Shown here one piece after another: positions 26,315-34,753 of a stretch of DNA of 64,000 nt; positions within the stretch are counted from its first letter, which is position 1; each line of letters starts with the position of its first letter. The DNA lies in contig NZ_CDHO01000002.1 in the NCBI RefSeq assembly GCF_001006785.1, positions 186,001 through 250,000 on the forward strand, read 5' to 3'. The position numbers and the translations under genes are program-made. The DNA comes from Hyphomicrobium_B sp001006785. GTDB taxonomy: Bacteria; Pseudomonadota; Alphaproteobacteria; Rhizobiales; Hyphomicrobiaceae. The notes below the pieces were generated by a model. It made no database searches and was not told the DNA's origin. It saw nothing but the letters and a program-made list of their open reading frames with translations.

Positions 26315-27427
26315 ATGCGCAACACATTAGGCGCGGTCGTTGCACTTTATTTGATGTCATTTCCGGCCCTTGCGCAGCCGAAAGAAGCCCCATCACAAAT
26401 ATCAGTCGGTGTCGTAACCGCTGCGCGCAAGCCAATTGCAAAATCGCTGGATTTCGTCGGCCGTGTCGAAGCCATCGATCGTGTTGAGATCAGGGCGCGT
26501 GTCACAGGTTACCTGGAAGCGGTCGAATTCAAAGAAGGCGACTTGGTGCAGGCTGGCGCGTCCCTCTACAAAATCGAGAAGGGGTTGTTTCAGGCCGCAG
26601 TCGGAGAAGCGGCGGGCGCACTCGACCGGAGCAAAGCCGCAAAGGTATTGAGCGAAGTCCAACTGCAACGTGCTGAAGAATTGTATGAGAGGAACGTTGG
26701 CTCAGCCGTCGCGCGCGATCAGGCGCGTGCCGCTGATGAACAGGCCAAGGGCACGATCCTTATCGATCAGGCCAACCTGGACACGGCTAAGATCAACCTC
26801 GGCTACACCGATATCGTTGCCCCAGTAACGGGAAAAATCGGTCGAACGAACGTCACCAAGGGAAACGTCGTAAGCCCCGAGAGCGGGCCTTTGACGGTCA
26901 TCGTCAGCCAAGATCCCATGTACGTTACGTTCCCTGTTAGCCAGCGGGAATTCCTGCGTTTGCAGCAGACAGGCAAACAACTCGACGTCACTCAGTTGAA
27001 AGCCAATTTGAAATTCGCCGATCTCAGCAAGTACGACCAGGAAGGCACCGTCAATTTCGTCGATGTTACGGTCAATCGCACGACCGATACCGTGCTCGTT
27101 CGTGCAGCCTTTCCGAATCCGAAAGGCGTACTCATCGACGGGCAACTCGTCCACGTATCGATTGAAGCGGGCAAGCCTGTCGAAAAAGTCGTCATCCCGC
27201 AGTCGGCACTCATCGCCGATCAGCAAGGGACGTACGTCTTCGTCGTCGATGACGGAAAAGCCGCTATCCGGAGGGTGAAGACCGGTGGCGAAAGCGGAGG
27301 CACGAGCATCATCGTCGAGGAGGGCTTGAGCGGAGGGGAGCAGGTTATTGTCGACGGTCTGCAGAGCGTGCGCCCAGGCGCAGCCGTGATCGCAACGCCT
27401 GCCCTTCAACTCCAGGATCGGAGTTGA
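26315..27427 (+). CDS. RND efflux pump periplasmic adaptor subunit
   Basis: A membrane-fusion protein (AcrA/MexE type) that links an RND pump to an outer-membrane channel. It has 370 residues: signal peptide 1-23 ending SFPALAQ, then split lipoyl parts (ARVTGYLEAVEFKEGDLVQA and ITQ-like TDIVAPVTGKIGR), an alpha-hairpin in between, and beta-barrel and membrane-proximal domains. The start at 26315 follows GGAAGGAGAG; an in-frame start at 26288 lacks a ribosome site and would spoil the signal peptide. The pump gene follows after 4 bases. No outer-membrane channel or local repressor gene is adjacent. Confidence 0.92.
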   Translation: MRNTLGAVVALYLMSFPALAQPKEAPSQISVGVVTAARKPIAKSLDFVGRVEAIDRVEIRARVTGYLEAVEFKEGDLVQAGASLYKIEKGLFQAAVGEAAGALDRSKAAKVLSEVQLQRAEELYERNVGSAVARDQARAADEQAKGTILIDQANLDTAKINLGYTDIVAPVTGKIGRTNVTKGNVVSPESGPLTVIVSQDPMYVTFPVSQREFLRLQQTGKQLDVTQLKANLKFADLSKYDQEGTVNFVDVTVNRTTDTVLVRAAFPNPKGVLIDGQLVHVSIEAGKPVEKVVIPQSALIADQQGTYVFVVDDGKAAIRRVKTGGESGGTSIIVEEGLSGGEQVIVDGLQSVRPGAAVIATPALQLQDRS

Positions 27428-27431
27428 AGGG

Positions 27432-30400
27432 ATGTTATCCTCTATCTTCGTCGACCGCCCAAGACTTGCCATTGTCATCGCGATCGTCACGACGATAGCG
27501 GGCGTCCTGGCGTTATACGCAATCCCCTTTGCTCAATATCCGGATATCGTTCCGCCGCAAGTGCAGGTCACGACGACGTACCCGGGAGCCAATTCATCCG
27601 TTGTCGACACTTCGATCGCTCAACCCATCGAAGCGCAGGTCGTCGGCGTTGATAAGATGATCTACATGAAGAGCGTGAGCGGGGACGACGGCAGCTATAC
27701 GCTGATCTGCTCATTCGAACTCGGAACCAATCCCGATATAAATACCGTGAATGTCAACAATCGGGTCCAAGTCGCGCTGTCGAGCTTGCCACCCGAGGTT
27801 CAGCGCCAAGGCGTGTCGGTTAAGAAGAAATCCTCAGCCCTTCTTGGCGTTGTGGCGCTTTACTCGCCCAAGCACACCCATGATCCGCTCTTTCTATCCA
27901 ACTACGTCACGATCAACCTGCTCGACCAAATAAAGAGCACACCGGGCGTTGGCGACGCCGTCCTTTGGGGACCGCAAGACTACGCGATGCGGGCTTGGGT
28001 CAAAACCGACAGATTGACCGGATTGGGACTGACGACCGGTGACGTCATCAATGCGATCCAGGCTCAGAACGTTCAAGCCGCCGTCGGCAGGATAGGCGCG
28101 CGGCCGATATCAAACGAGCAGCAACTTCAACTCAATATCCAAACGAAGGGCCGCCTCAATAGCACTGCTGATTTTGAGAAGATCGTCCTGCGGACCAACC
28201 CTGACGGCTCGGTGCTGCGGCTGGGCGACGTTGCCCGGCTTGAACTGGGAGCAGCAAATCTGGATCGCGATACTCTATTCAACGGGGGGCCCGCCGCCGT
28301 TATAGCGATCTATCAATCGCCAGGGGCCAACGCGATCACCAACCTGAAAGCGGTGCGCACCAAGCTTGAAACCGCCGAGAAGCGGTTTCCCGACGACATG
28401 GCATGGAAGGTTACCTACGACCCTACGCAATTCGTGACGGATACCATCCATGAAGTGCGCAAGACTCTGATTGAAGCGTTCATTCTTGTGGTGCTCGTCG
28501 TTTATCTCTTTCTGGGCAGCGTTCGCGCTACGCTGATACCTACTCTCGCGGTTCCGGTTAGCTTGATCGGCGCATTTATTGTTCTGCTGGCGATAGGATA
28601 TTCGGCAAACACAGTCTCGCTGCTCGCAATTGTCCTCGCGATTGGCATTGTGGTCGACGACGCCATCGTCGTGGTCGAGAATGTCGAACGCGTGATGGAA
28701 GAACATCCGGAGCTATCGCCGCCCGAGGCCACGAAACGAGCCATGGCCGAAATCACGGCTCCGATCATTGCCATAACGTTGGTTCTGCTCTCCGTCTTTG
28801 TGCCTGTCGCCTTTATTCCGGGAATTTCCGGAGAACTATTTCGTCAGTTCGCAGTGACAATTGCCGTTGCGATGCTTTTGTCGGCGATCAATGCTCTAAC
28901 GCTGTCCCCAGCATTGTGCGGCATTCTCCTCAAACCGCATCATGGGCCGCGACGAGGCCCGATCGGCGCAATCATGCGAGCGATCGACAATGTGCGCGAC
29001 GCCTATGGCGCAGCCGTCGCTCGCTTGTTGCGAATTTCTCTGTTTGGCTTGGCGTTAGTGGGCGTCGCGCTCGCAGGCACCTATGGACTGGCCAAGGTGA
29101 CTCCAACCGGATTTCTCCCCGAGGACGACCAAGGCGCATTGTTCGTGCTCGCACAACTCCCCGGTGGCGCATCGGTGGGCCGCACAATTGATGTCGTCCG
29201 CCAGACCGAGGAGATTCTCAAAGGTGAAGCGGCTGTTCAGGACGTGACCTCGGTCGTGGGCCTCAATTTTATTGATAACTATTCGCAGTCAAATGCTGCG
29301 TTCATGGTCGTGACGTTAAAGCCATTTGAGCAACGCAAGGATCGCGCTCTGGGTGTGCGTTCGCTGATTCAACGTCTCGGCCCCAAGCTCCGAGAGATTC
29401 CTGGAGGCACGGTCGTGCCGTTGGCACCGCCGCCGATCATCGGCCTCGGGTCTGGAGGCGGTTTTGCGTATGTCCTTCAGGACCTGCGGGGAGGGGATCC
29501 GAAAGCATTGGCCCAAGTTTTGCGCGGGCTACTCGTTGCCGCTAACCAGGACCCAAAACTGGACCGCGTCTTCAGTACCTTCTCGGCGACAAACCCTTCG
29601 CTGTATCTCGATATCGATCGCGATAAAGCGCAGATTTTGGGAGTTCGGCTCAACGATGTTTTTCAAGCTTTGCAAGCGTCCCTTGGCGGGTATTTCGTCA
29701 ACAACATGAATCTGTACGGCCGCACCTGGCAGGTACAGGTTCAAGCGGATGCCTCGGATCGATCCAGTATCGACGATCTCTACCGGATCAACGTCCGCAA
29801 TGAAAAAGGCCAGATGATACCGATGCGGAGCCTCGTCGAGGTTCGAGTCGTCGTCGGTCCGCCATCGATCATTCGTTATAACAATCTTCGCGCGGTCACG
29901 ATTCAAGGATCCCCGGCAGCAGGCGTGTCCTCTGGACAAGCGCTGAACGCGATGGAGGCAGTCGCCGCCCGCACCCTGCCGGATGGGTATGCCGGTGAAT
30001 GGACAGACACAGCATTCCAGGAGAAGCGAGCAGAGGGCAAAACCGCGCTCATCCTTGGGTTTGCGTTGCTGTTCGCCTATTTATTCTTGGTAGCTCTCTA
30101 TGAAAGTTGGACCATTCCGGTGCCGGTTCTTCTTTCCGTCAGCGTCGGCGTGTGCGGAGCTTTCGCAGCCATCGCCATCGGGGGGTTGACCCTCGATCTC
30201 TATGGGCAAATCGGAATGGTCGTTCTTATCGGTCTTGCGGCGAAGAACGGCATATTGATTGTCGAATTCGCAAAAGAGCAACGCGAGCGTGGGGTTGCGC
30301 TCGATGAAGCCGCCACGGAGGGGAGCCGTTTACGCTTCCGTCCGGTGATGATGACTTCCTTTGCCTTCATCCTGGGACTGCTTCCTCTTGTCGTCGCGGT

Positions 30401-30581
30401 GGGCGCTTCCGAACTCGCACGTCGCAATGTCGGGACACCCGTCTTCGGCGGAATGATAGCCGCATCCATCATCGGCATATTCGCGATCCCGTCCCTTTAC
30501 GTCACCTTCCAAGCCATACGCGAGAAATTTAGACCTTCAGCCCGCCCTGCGACGAAGCCGGAGATTAATCAGGCTGCATGA
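27432..30581 (+). CDS. RND efflux transporter, hydrophobe/amphiphile exporter (HAE1) family
   Basis: The inner-membrane proton-driven pump of a tripartite efflux system, 1049 residues, as usual for AcrB/MexF-type proteins. The first helix follows FVDRPRLAIVIAIV, and TM4 carries the proton-relay pair in AIGIVVDDAIVVVENVE. The LPEDDQGALFVLAQLP porter segment and the C-terminal GLAAKNGILIVEFA segment are typical. Substrates cannot be predicted. It is cotranscribed with the adaptor; an outer-membrane factor must come from elsewhere. Confidence 0.95.
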   Translation: MLSSIFVDRPRLAIVIAIVTTIAGVLALYAIPFAQYPDIVPPQVQVTTTYPGANSSVVDTSIAQPIEAQVVGVDKMIYMKSVSGDDGSYTLICSFELGTNPDINTVNVNNRVQVALSSLPPEVQRQGVSVKKKSSALLGVVALYSPKHTHDPLFLSNYVTINLLDQIKSTPGVGDAVLWGPQDYAMRAWVKTDRLTGLGLTTGDVINAIQAQNVQAAVGRIGARPISNEQQLQLNIQTKGRLNSTADFEKIVLRTNPDGSVLRLGDVARLELGAANLDRDTLFNGGPAAVIAIYQSPGANAITNLKAVRTKLETAEKRFPDDMAWKVTYDPTQFVTDTIHEVRKTLIEAFILVVLVVYLFLGSVRATLIPTLAVPVSLIGAFIVLLAIGYSANTVSLLAIVLAIGIVVDDAIVVVENVERVMEEHPELSPPEATKRAMAEITAPIIAITLVLLSVFVPVAFIPGISGELFRQFAVTIAVAMLLSAINALTLSPALCGILLKPHHGPRRGPIGAIMRAIDNVRDAYGAAVARLLRISLFGLALVGVALAGTYGLAKVTPTGFLPEDDQGALFVLAQLPGGASVGRTIDVVRQTEEILKGEAAVQDVTSVVGLNFIDNYSQSNAAFMVVTLKPFEQRKDRALGVRSLIQRLGPKLREIPGGTVVPLAPPPIIGLGSGGGFAYVLQDLRGGDPKALAQVLRGLLVAANQDPKLDRVFSTFSATNPSLYLDIDRDKAQILGVRLNDVFQALQASLGGYFVNNMNLYGRTWQVQVQADASDRSSIDDLYRINVRNEKGQMIPMRSLVEVRVVVGPPSIIRYNNLRAVTIQGSPAAGVSSGQALNAMEAVAARTLPDGYAGEWTDTAFQEKRAEGKTALILGFALLFAYLFLVALYESWTIPVPVLLSVSVGVCGAFAAIAIGGLTLDLYGQIGMVVLIGLAAKNGILIVEFAKEQRERGVALDEAATEGSRLRFRPVMMTSFAFILGLLPLVVAVGASELARRNVGTPVFGGMIAASIIGIFAIPSLYVTFQAIREKFRPSARPATKPEINQAA

Positions 30582-30709
30582 GCTTGCGGCGATACCAGCC
30601 ACATGAAATTAATCGCAATATATGAAACGATGTGGTCGCGGATATTCCAATTGGCTTGCACAGAATTTTCTGCGCAGCGCAATAAGAACAAGCACCTCGG
30701 CGCTTCCTG

Positions 30710-31129
30710 TTATCTTGCAACCGTCACCGGGCAATGCGCACGGGCAACTACACTGCTTGAGACCGAGCCAAGCACGAGTCGCGCTATGTTGCCCTTGCCG
30801 CCCGTACCGACGACGATATGGTCAATTCCATTGTCCTCGGCGTAAACGACGATGGAGCGCGCCGCATCGCGGCTTCTCACGCTTACCGTCTTGGGATTGG
30901 AAATACCCGCTTTACTCGCGACAGCAGAAGCATTGTCGAGAACGCGTTTCTCGTCGGAATCTTCCCAGGTATACTCAATAATTCCACCTCGCCCGTCGCC
31001 TCCGGCAGGCAAATTGACGGCGAGTAGGGTGAGGTCGGCTCCAGTGGCTTTTGCCAGTTCAGCCGCCTGGGTTATTGCGCTCTCGGAATGGCCGGTATCG
31101 TCTACTGCACAAAGCACTTTATGGGTCAT
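30710..31129 (-). CDS. Universal stress protein UspA family
   Basis: A 139-residue single-domain Usp. It begins KVLCAVDDTGHSE and ends with the ATP-binding pattern G-2x-G-9x-G-S/T in GTGGKGNIARLVLGSVS, so it is of the ATP-binding type. Usp proteins support survival under starvation or low oxygen; in Alphaproteobacteria they often sit beside pta-ackA-fabI modules, as here (the fabI of the second module ends 180 bases upstream). Separate promoter likely in 31130-31310. Confidence 0.92.
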   Translation of the reverse strand: MTHKVLCAVDDTGHSESAITQAAELAKATGADLTLLAVNLPAGGDGRGGIIEYTWEDSDEKRVLDNASAVASKAGISNPKTVSVRSRDAARSIVVYAEDNGIDHIVVGTGGKGNIARLVLGSVSSSVVARAHCPVTVAR

Positions 31130-31310
31130 TCTTTTGCTCCATTTGGAGTAAGCTTAGTTTGCTCGCCAGTCCCTCAGCCGTGATCAACGCTATCGTTTCC
31201 GAAAATAGATTGCCATAGATAATTATATCATCGCACATTTAGTGATTGCCATAAATCTGAAACGTCCGTCCCTCCAACGATAGCAATTTAATGGCGCCCT
31301 CTGGGCGGGT

Positions 31311-32093
31311 CTAATCAATGATGTGGTAGCCGCCATCAATATAGAGCGTTTCGCCGGTTATCAGTTTCGCCCCATCCATGCCGAGAAAGGCTACCGCAAC
31401 GCCGACATCGTCGATCGAGACTAGGCTCCGGCTTGGCGCTTTTGATTGTGCCTTTTGAAGAAGCTTATCGAACGCCGTAATTCCCGATGCGGCGCGCGTT
31501 TTCAGAGGACCCGGGGATATTGCATGCACCCGGATGCCTTTTGGTCCTAATTCGGCGGCCAAATATCTTGTCGCCGATTCAAGAGCGGCTTTCACTGGAC
31601 CCATGATGTTGTAGTGCTCCACGACCATTTGCGAGCCGTAGTAAGTCATCGTGAACAAGGCGCCACCTGATTTCATGAGTGGCTCGGCAAGCTTGGCCAT
31701 CCTGATAAACGACCAGCACGAAATCTCCATTGCACGAAGAAATCCATCTCTGGAGCAATCGACGACGCGACCCTGCAGGTCATCCTTCGGAGCAAACGCG
31801 AGGGAGTGAAGGCAGAGATCGAGCCTTCCCCATCTCTTCTCAATTTTTTCGAATACGTCCTCAAGTTGCCCTTCATGCTGGAGATCGAGAGGCATGAGGA
31901 TTTGCGCGCCGACCTCCTTAGCCAGGGGTTCGACGTGCGGTTTAGCTTTTTCATTAAGATACGTAACCGCAACGTCTGCGCCGAATGCGTGAAACGCCTT
32001 GGCACATCCCCACGCTATGGACTGATCGTTTGCGATACCGGTAACGAGCGCCTTTTTGCCTTTGAGCAAGTTTAGCGAAGAAACATCAATCAT
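31311..32093 (-). CDS. fabI: Enoyl-ACP reductase FabI-like, second copy
   Basis: A 260-residue FabI-type SDR, paralogous to the copy at 9.1-9.8 kb. It has VTGIANDQSIAWGCAKA at the nucleotide site and Tyr-x6-Lys in HYNIMGPVK, and retains the canonical ISPGPLKTRAASGI and C-terminal GGYHIID. The ATG at 32093 overlaps the ackA stop (ATGA); a longer upstream frame would run into ackA. Last gene of the second module. Which of the two copies, if either, is the housekeeping enzyme cannot be told here. Confidence 0.92.
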   Translation of the reverse strand: MIDVSSLNLLKGKKALVTGIANDQSIAWGCAKAFHAFGADVAVTYLNEKAKPHVEPLAKEVGAQILMPLDLQHEGQLEDVFEKIEKRWGRLDLCLHSLAFAPKDDLQGRVVDCSRDGFLRAMEISCWSFIRMAKLAEPLMKSGGALFTMTYYGSQMVVEHYNIMGPVKAALESATRYLAAELGPKGIRVHAISPGPLKTRAASGITAFDKLLQKAQSKAPSRSLVSIDDVGVAVAFLGMDGAKLITGETLYIDGGYHIID

Positions 32094-33298
32094 GCCCGCT
32101 TCTCCTTGGGCATTTCTTGCTTTTGCAACATTTGCAATGTGTGCCTTGCAATCATCAGCTCTTCGTCGGTCGGCACCACGTAACACCCAACACGGGAGGC
32201 ATCGCTCGAGATGCGGAGTTGGTTTTTTCCGTTCGCTGTTTCCGACAGTTCTATCCCGAAGCACGACATGCGAGCGACCACCGCCCGGCGAATTTCCGGT
32301 GCGTTTTCTCCAATTCCGGCGGTAAAGATCAAGCCATCGATTCCGCCCAATGCCGTTGCGAGCATCCCCCCGAAAAGCGCGATGCGATAGGCAAAGTAGT
32401 CGAGTGCCAGCCTGGCCCTTGGGTCGACGCTCGAGAGCAAATCTCTGACGTCATTGCTAATGCCTGATAGGCCCTTGAGGCCGCAATCGTTATAAAGGAA
32501 ATGTTCGACGTCTTTAACGCTCATGCCCTTTTCATTCATAAGATAGAGCACGACGCCGGCATCGATCTGACCTGGACGCGTACCCATCGGCAAACCATCC
32601 AGAGCCGTAAATCCCATGCTGCTTTCAATGCTCTTTCCTCCTTGTAACGCACACATCGATGCGCCGCTTCCGAGGTGAGCGACGACGACCCGATGATCGC
32701 CAATTTCAGGAGCGACTTGCGGAATCCTCGATGCAATATACTCGTAGGACAACCCGTGAAATCCATATCGGCGCACGCCCTCACGATAAAGTCGATCGGG
32801 AATCGCGTAGCGGTCCGCAATTTCCAAATGATGTCTATGAAAAGCAGTGTCGAAACACGCGACCTGCAAGAGGTGCGGCTGTCGCTCCAGAACGATTCTT
32901 ATTGGCGCGAGGTTGTTCGGTTGGTGAAGAGGTGCAAGCGGCACAAATCGCTGCAGGTGATCCAGGACGCGGGAGTTGAGCAACGTTGGTTCAATGAACT
33001 CCGGGCCTCCGTGGACGACCCTATGTCCAATCGCAACGGGCAACCTTCCAACATACTCGCGTAGGAACACGACCAGTCTATCAAGTGCGTGATGCAATTC
33101 GCCGACTTCGTCGGTCCCCCACACCTTATCAATGACACGTTGACCGGTAGCATCGCTTGCAACTAATCGTGGCCTCGTCCCAATACCCTCGATCTGACCT
33201 TTAAGCCGCCGATCGAGTTGTTTTCCAGGTGCAATTGCAAACAGCTGAAATTTGATACTCGAGCTGCCCGCGTTGATGACCAGTATGGTATCGGACAT
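32090..33298 (-). CDS. ackA: Acetate kinase, second copy
   Basis: A 402-residue acetate kinase with INAGSSSIKFQLF, HRVVHGGPEF, CFDTAFHRHH, RRYGFHGLSYEY and FTAGIGENAPEIR. It is clearly diverged from the first copy, and its N-terminal motif is closer to the canonical NAGSSS form. It starts 3 bases after the pta stop and ends overlapping fabI. It is part of the DUF3141 - unknown - pta - ackA - fabI operon. Confidence 0.95.
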   Translation of the reverse strand: MSDTILVINAGSSSIKFQLFAIAPGKQLDRRLKGQIEGIGTRPRLVASDATGQRVIDKVWGTDEVGELHHALDRLVVFLREYVGRLPVAIGHRVVHGGPEFIEPTLLNSRVLDHLQRFVPLAPLHQPNNLAPIRIVLERQPHLLQVACFDTAFHRHHLEIADRYAIPDRLYREGVRRYGFHGLSYEYIASRIPQVAPEIGDHRVVVAHLGSGASMCALQGGKSIESSMGFTALDGLPMGTRPGQIDAGVVLYLMNEKGMSVKDVEHFLYNDCGLKGLSGISNDVRDLLSSVDPRARLALDYFAYRIALFGGMLATALGGIDGLIFTAGIGENAPEIRRAVVARMSCFGIELSETANGKNQLRISSDASRVGCYVVPTDEELMIARHTLQMLQKQEMPKEKRA

Positions 33299-33301
33299 TG
33301 G

Positions 33302-34261
33302 TCATGCTCTGATCGGAGCGTTAGCCCGTCTGCTGTAAGCAAGCAATTTGGCGACGGCGCAGGAAGCCAGGCGTGTCCGAACATTGTCGGCTCGCGACGT
33401 CAGAATGATCGGTACTCTCGCTCCCAGAACGATTCCAGCAGCGTCAGCATTAGAAATAAACGTAAGATTTTTGGCGAGCATATTGCCCGCTTCCAAATCC
33501 GGTACGACAAGGATTTGCGCATGCCCCGCCACGGGCGACTTGATGCCCTTGACGCGCACCGCCGTTAAACTGATGGCATTGTCGAACGCGAGTGGTCCAT
33601 CCAGTTCTCCGCCGGTGATCTGACCACGATCAGCCATCTTGCAAAGCGCGGCTGCTTCAATAGTCGACGGAATGGCGGTGGTAACTGTTTCGACGGCCGA
33701 TAGAATAGCAACTTTGGGCTTGCCGAGACCTAAGGCCGTGTAGAGGTCAATCGCGTTTTGGACGATATCACGTTTCGCCATCAGATCCGGCGCAATGTTA
33801 ACTGCGGCATCCGTCACAAACAGCGTCTGTGAATGTGTGGGCACGTCCATGACAAACACGTGGCTAATTCGTCTTTCGGTGCGAAGACCCGTTTCTCGAC
33901 TCGTCACGGCACCAAGGAGCTCATCGGAATGAAGACTGCCTTTCATGAGCAGTTCGGCTTTGCCGCTACGCACGACATCGACGGCCTTTGCGGCGGCGGC
34001 GTGGCTGTGAGGCACGTCGATGATCTCCAGACCATCGAGATTGAGACCAATTGTTCTCGCAATCTCGATCATCTTTGCTTTTGGTCCCACGAGTATCGGG
34101 GTTATCAGTCCCGCATCCCGCGCTTCGATGGCGCCACGAAGTGATGACTCGTCGCAAGGCTGTGCAACAGCGGTCGGGAGCGGACTCAAACGCTGCGCCG
34201 CTGCAACCAGTCGTTCGTATTTTTCATGCCGATGAATTTTGGAGACGATTGCCTCTGCCAT
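33302..34261 (-). CDS. Phosphate acetyl/butyryltransferase
   Basis: A 319-residue stand-alone Pta/Ptb domain (MKGSLHSDELLGAV, DGPLAFDNAISL, RVPIILTSRAD). It matches the C-terminal half of the fused phaJ::pta protein at 6.5-7.9 kb but lacks the MaoC hydratase part. It interconverts acyl-CoA and acyl phosphate; with AckA it yields ATP and acid. Product naming as phosphate acetyltransferase follows the ackA neighbour; a butyryl preference cannot be excluded. Confidence 0.92.
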   Translation of the reverse strand: MAEAIVSKIHRHEKYERLVAAAQRLSPLPTAVAQPCDESSLRGAIEARDAGLITPILVGPKAKMIEIARTIGLNLDGLEIIDVPHSHAAAAKAVDVVRSGKAELLMKGSLHSDELLGAVTSRETGLRTERRISHVFVMDVPTHSQTLFVTDAAVNIAPDLMAKRDIVQNAIDLYTALGLGKPKVAILSAVETVTTAIPSTIEAAALCKMADRGQITGGELDGPLAFDNAISLTAVRVKGIKSPVAGHAQILVVPDLEAGNMLAKNLTFISNADAAGIVLGARVPIILTSRADNVRTRLASCAVAKLLAYSRRANAPIRA

Positions 34262-34282
34262 GGCGCCTCTCCTTCGGAAGTT

Positions 34283-34711
34283 TCACCACGCGATTGATAA
34301 AGAAATGTCGCCGGGCATACCGCCGGGAAAATTGATGATTTCCGCGCGAAGTTTGTAGCCGAGCGGCCGCAATTCCTTGTCGTAGAAATCATAGGCATCC
34401 TTGGCGAAACCTGTCAGCGTCGTTGGCCATTCCGCGTCGGCAATATTGATCCGCCTTCCACCGTCGCTGCAGTAGCTAGACGGGAAGGTGATGACCTCCA
34501 AATGATGATGGCCGTTTTGAGCGGCGATCCGAACTGCGTTGTTTATCCGCTCGACGGCTTCCGGTGCGACTTTGCGCGACATGAAAGCCTCGCGTAGCGC
34601 TCGGTCTTGTTGCTTCTTTTTGTTCGCTAGCTGCCGATCGCGATCAACCTCTGCCATCTCCGCGTCAGAGCTAATCATCTTTAGGTCTTCGGGGCGAAGG
34701 AGTCCGGGCAT
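34283..34711 (-). CDS. Conserved-looking protein of unknown function within the second module
   Basis: A 142-residue soluble protein between the DUF3141 gene (42-base gap) and pta (21-base gap). The N-terminal third is charged and helical, with a KKKQQDRALREAF patch; the C-terminal part has VITFPSSYCSDGGRRIN and LRAEIINFPGGMPGDISLSI. No signal peptide or membrane helix. CGGAG precedes its ATG. Its fixed place beside a PHA-synthase-like protein suggests an accessory role, but no function is assigned. Confidence 0.7.
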   Translation of the reverse strand: MPGLLRPEDLKMISSDAEMAEVDRDRQLANKKKQQDRALREAFMSRKVAPEAVERINNAVRIAAQNGHHHLEVITFPSSYCSDGGRRINIADAEWPTTLTGFAKDAYDFYDKELRPLGYKLRAEIINFPGGMPGDISLSIAW

Positions 34712-34753
34712 TGCTAACTCCGTTTGTCTGGGGGCCGACGAACCTTGCTCCCA

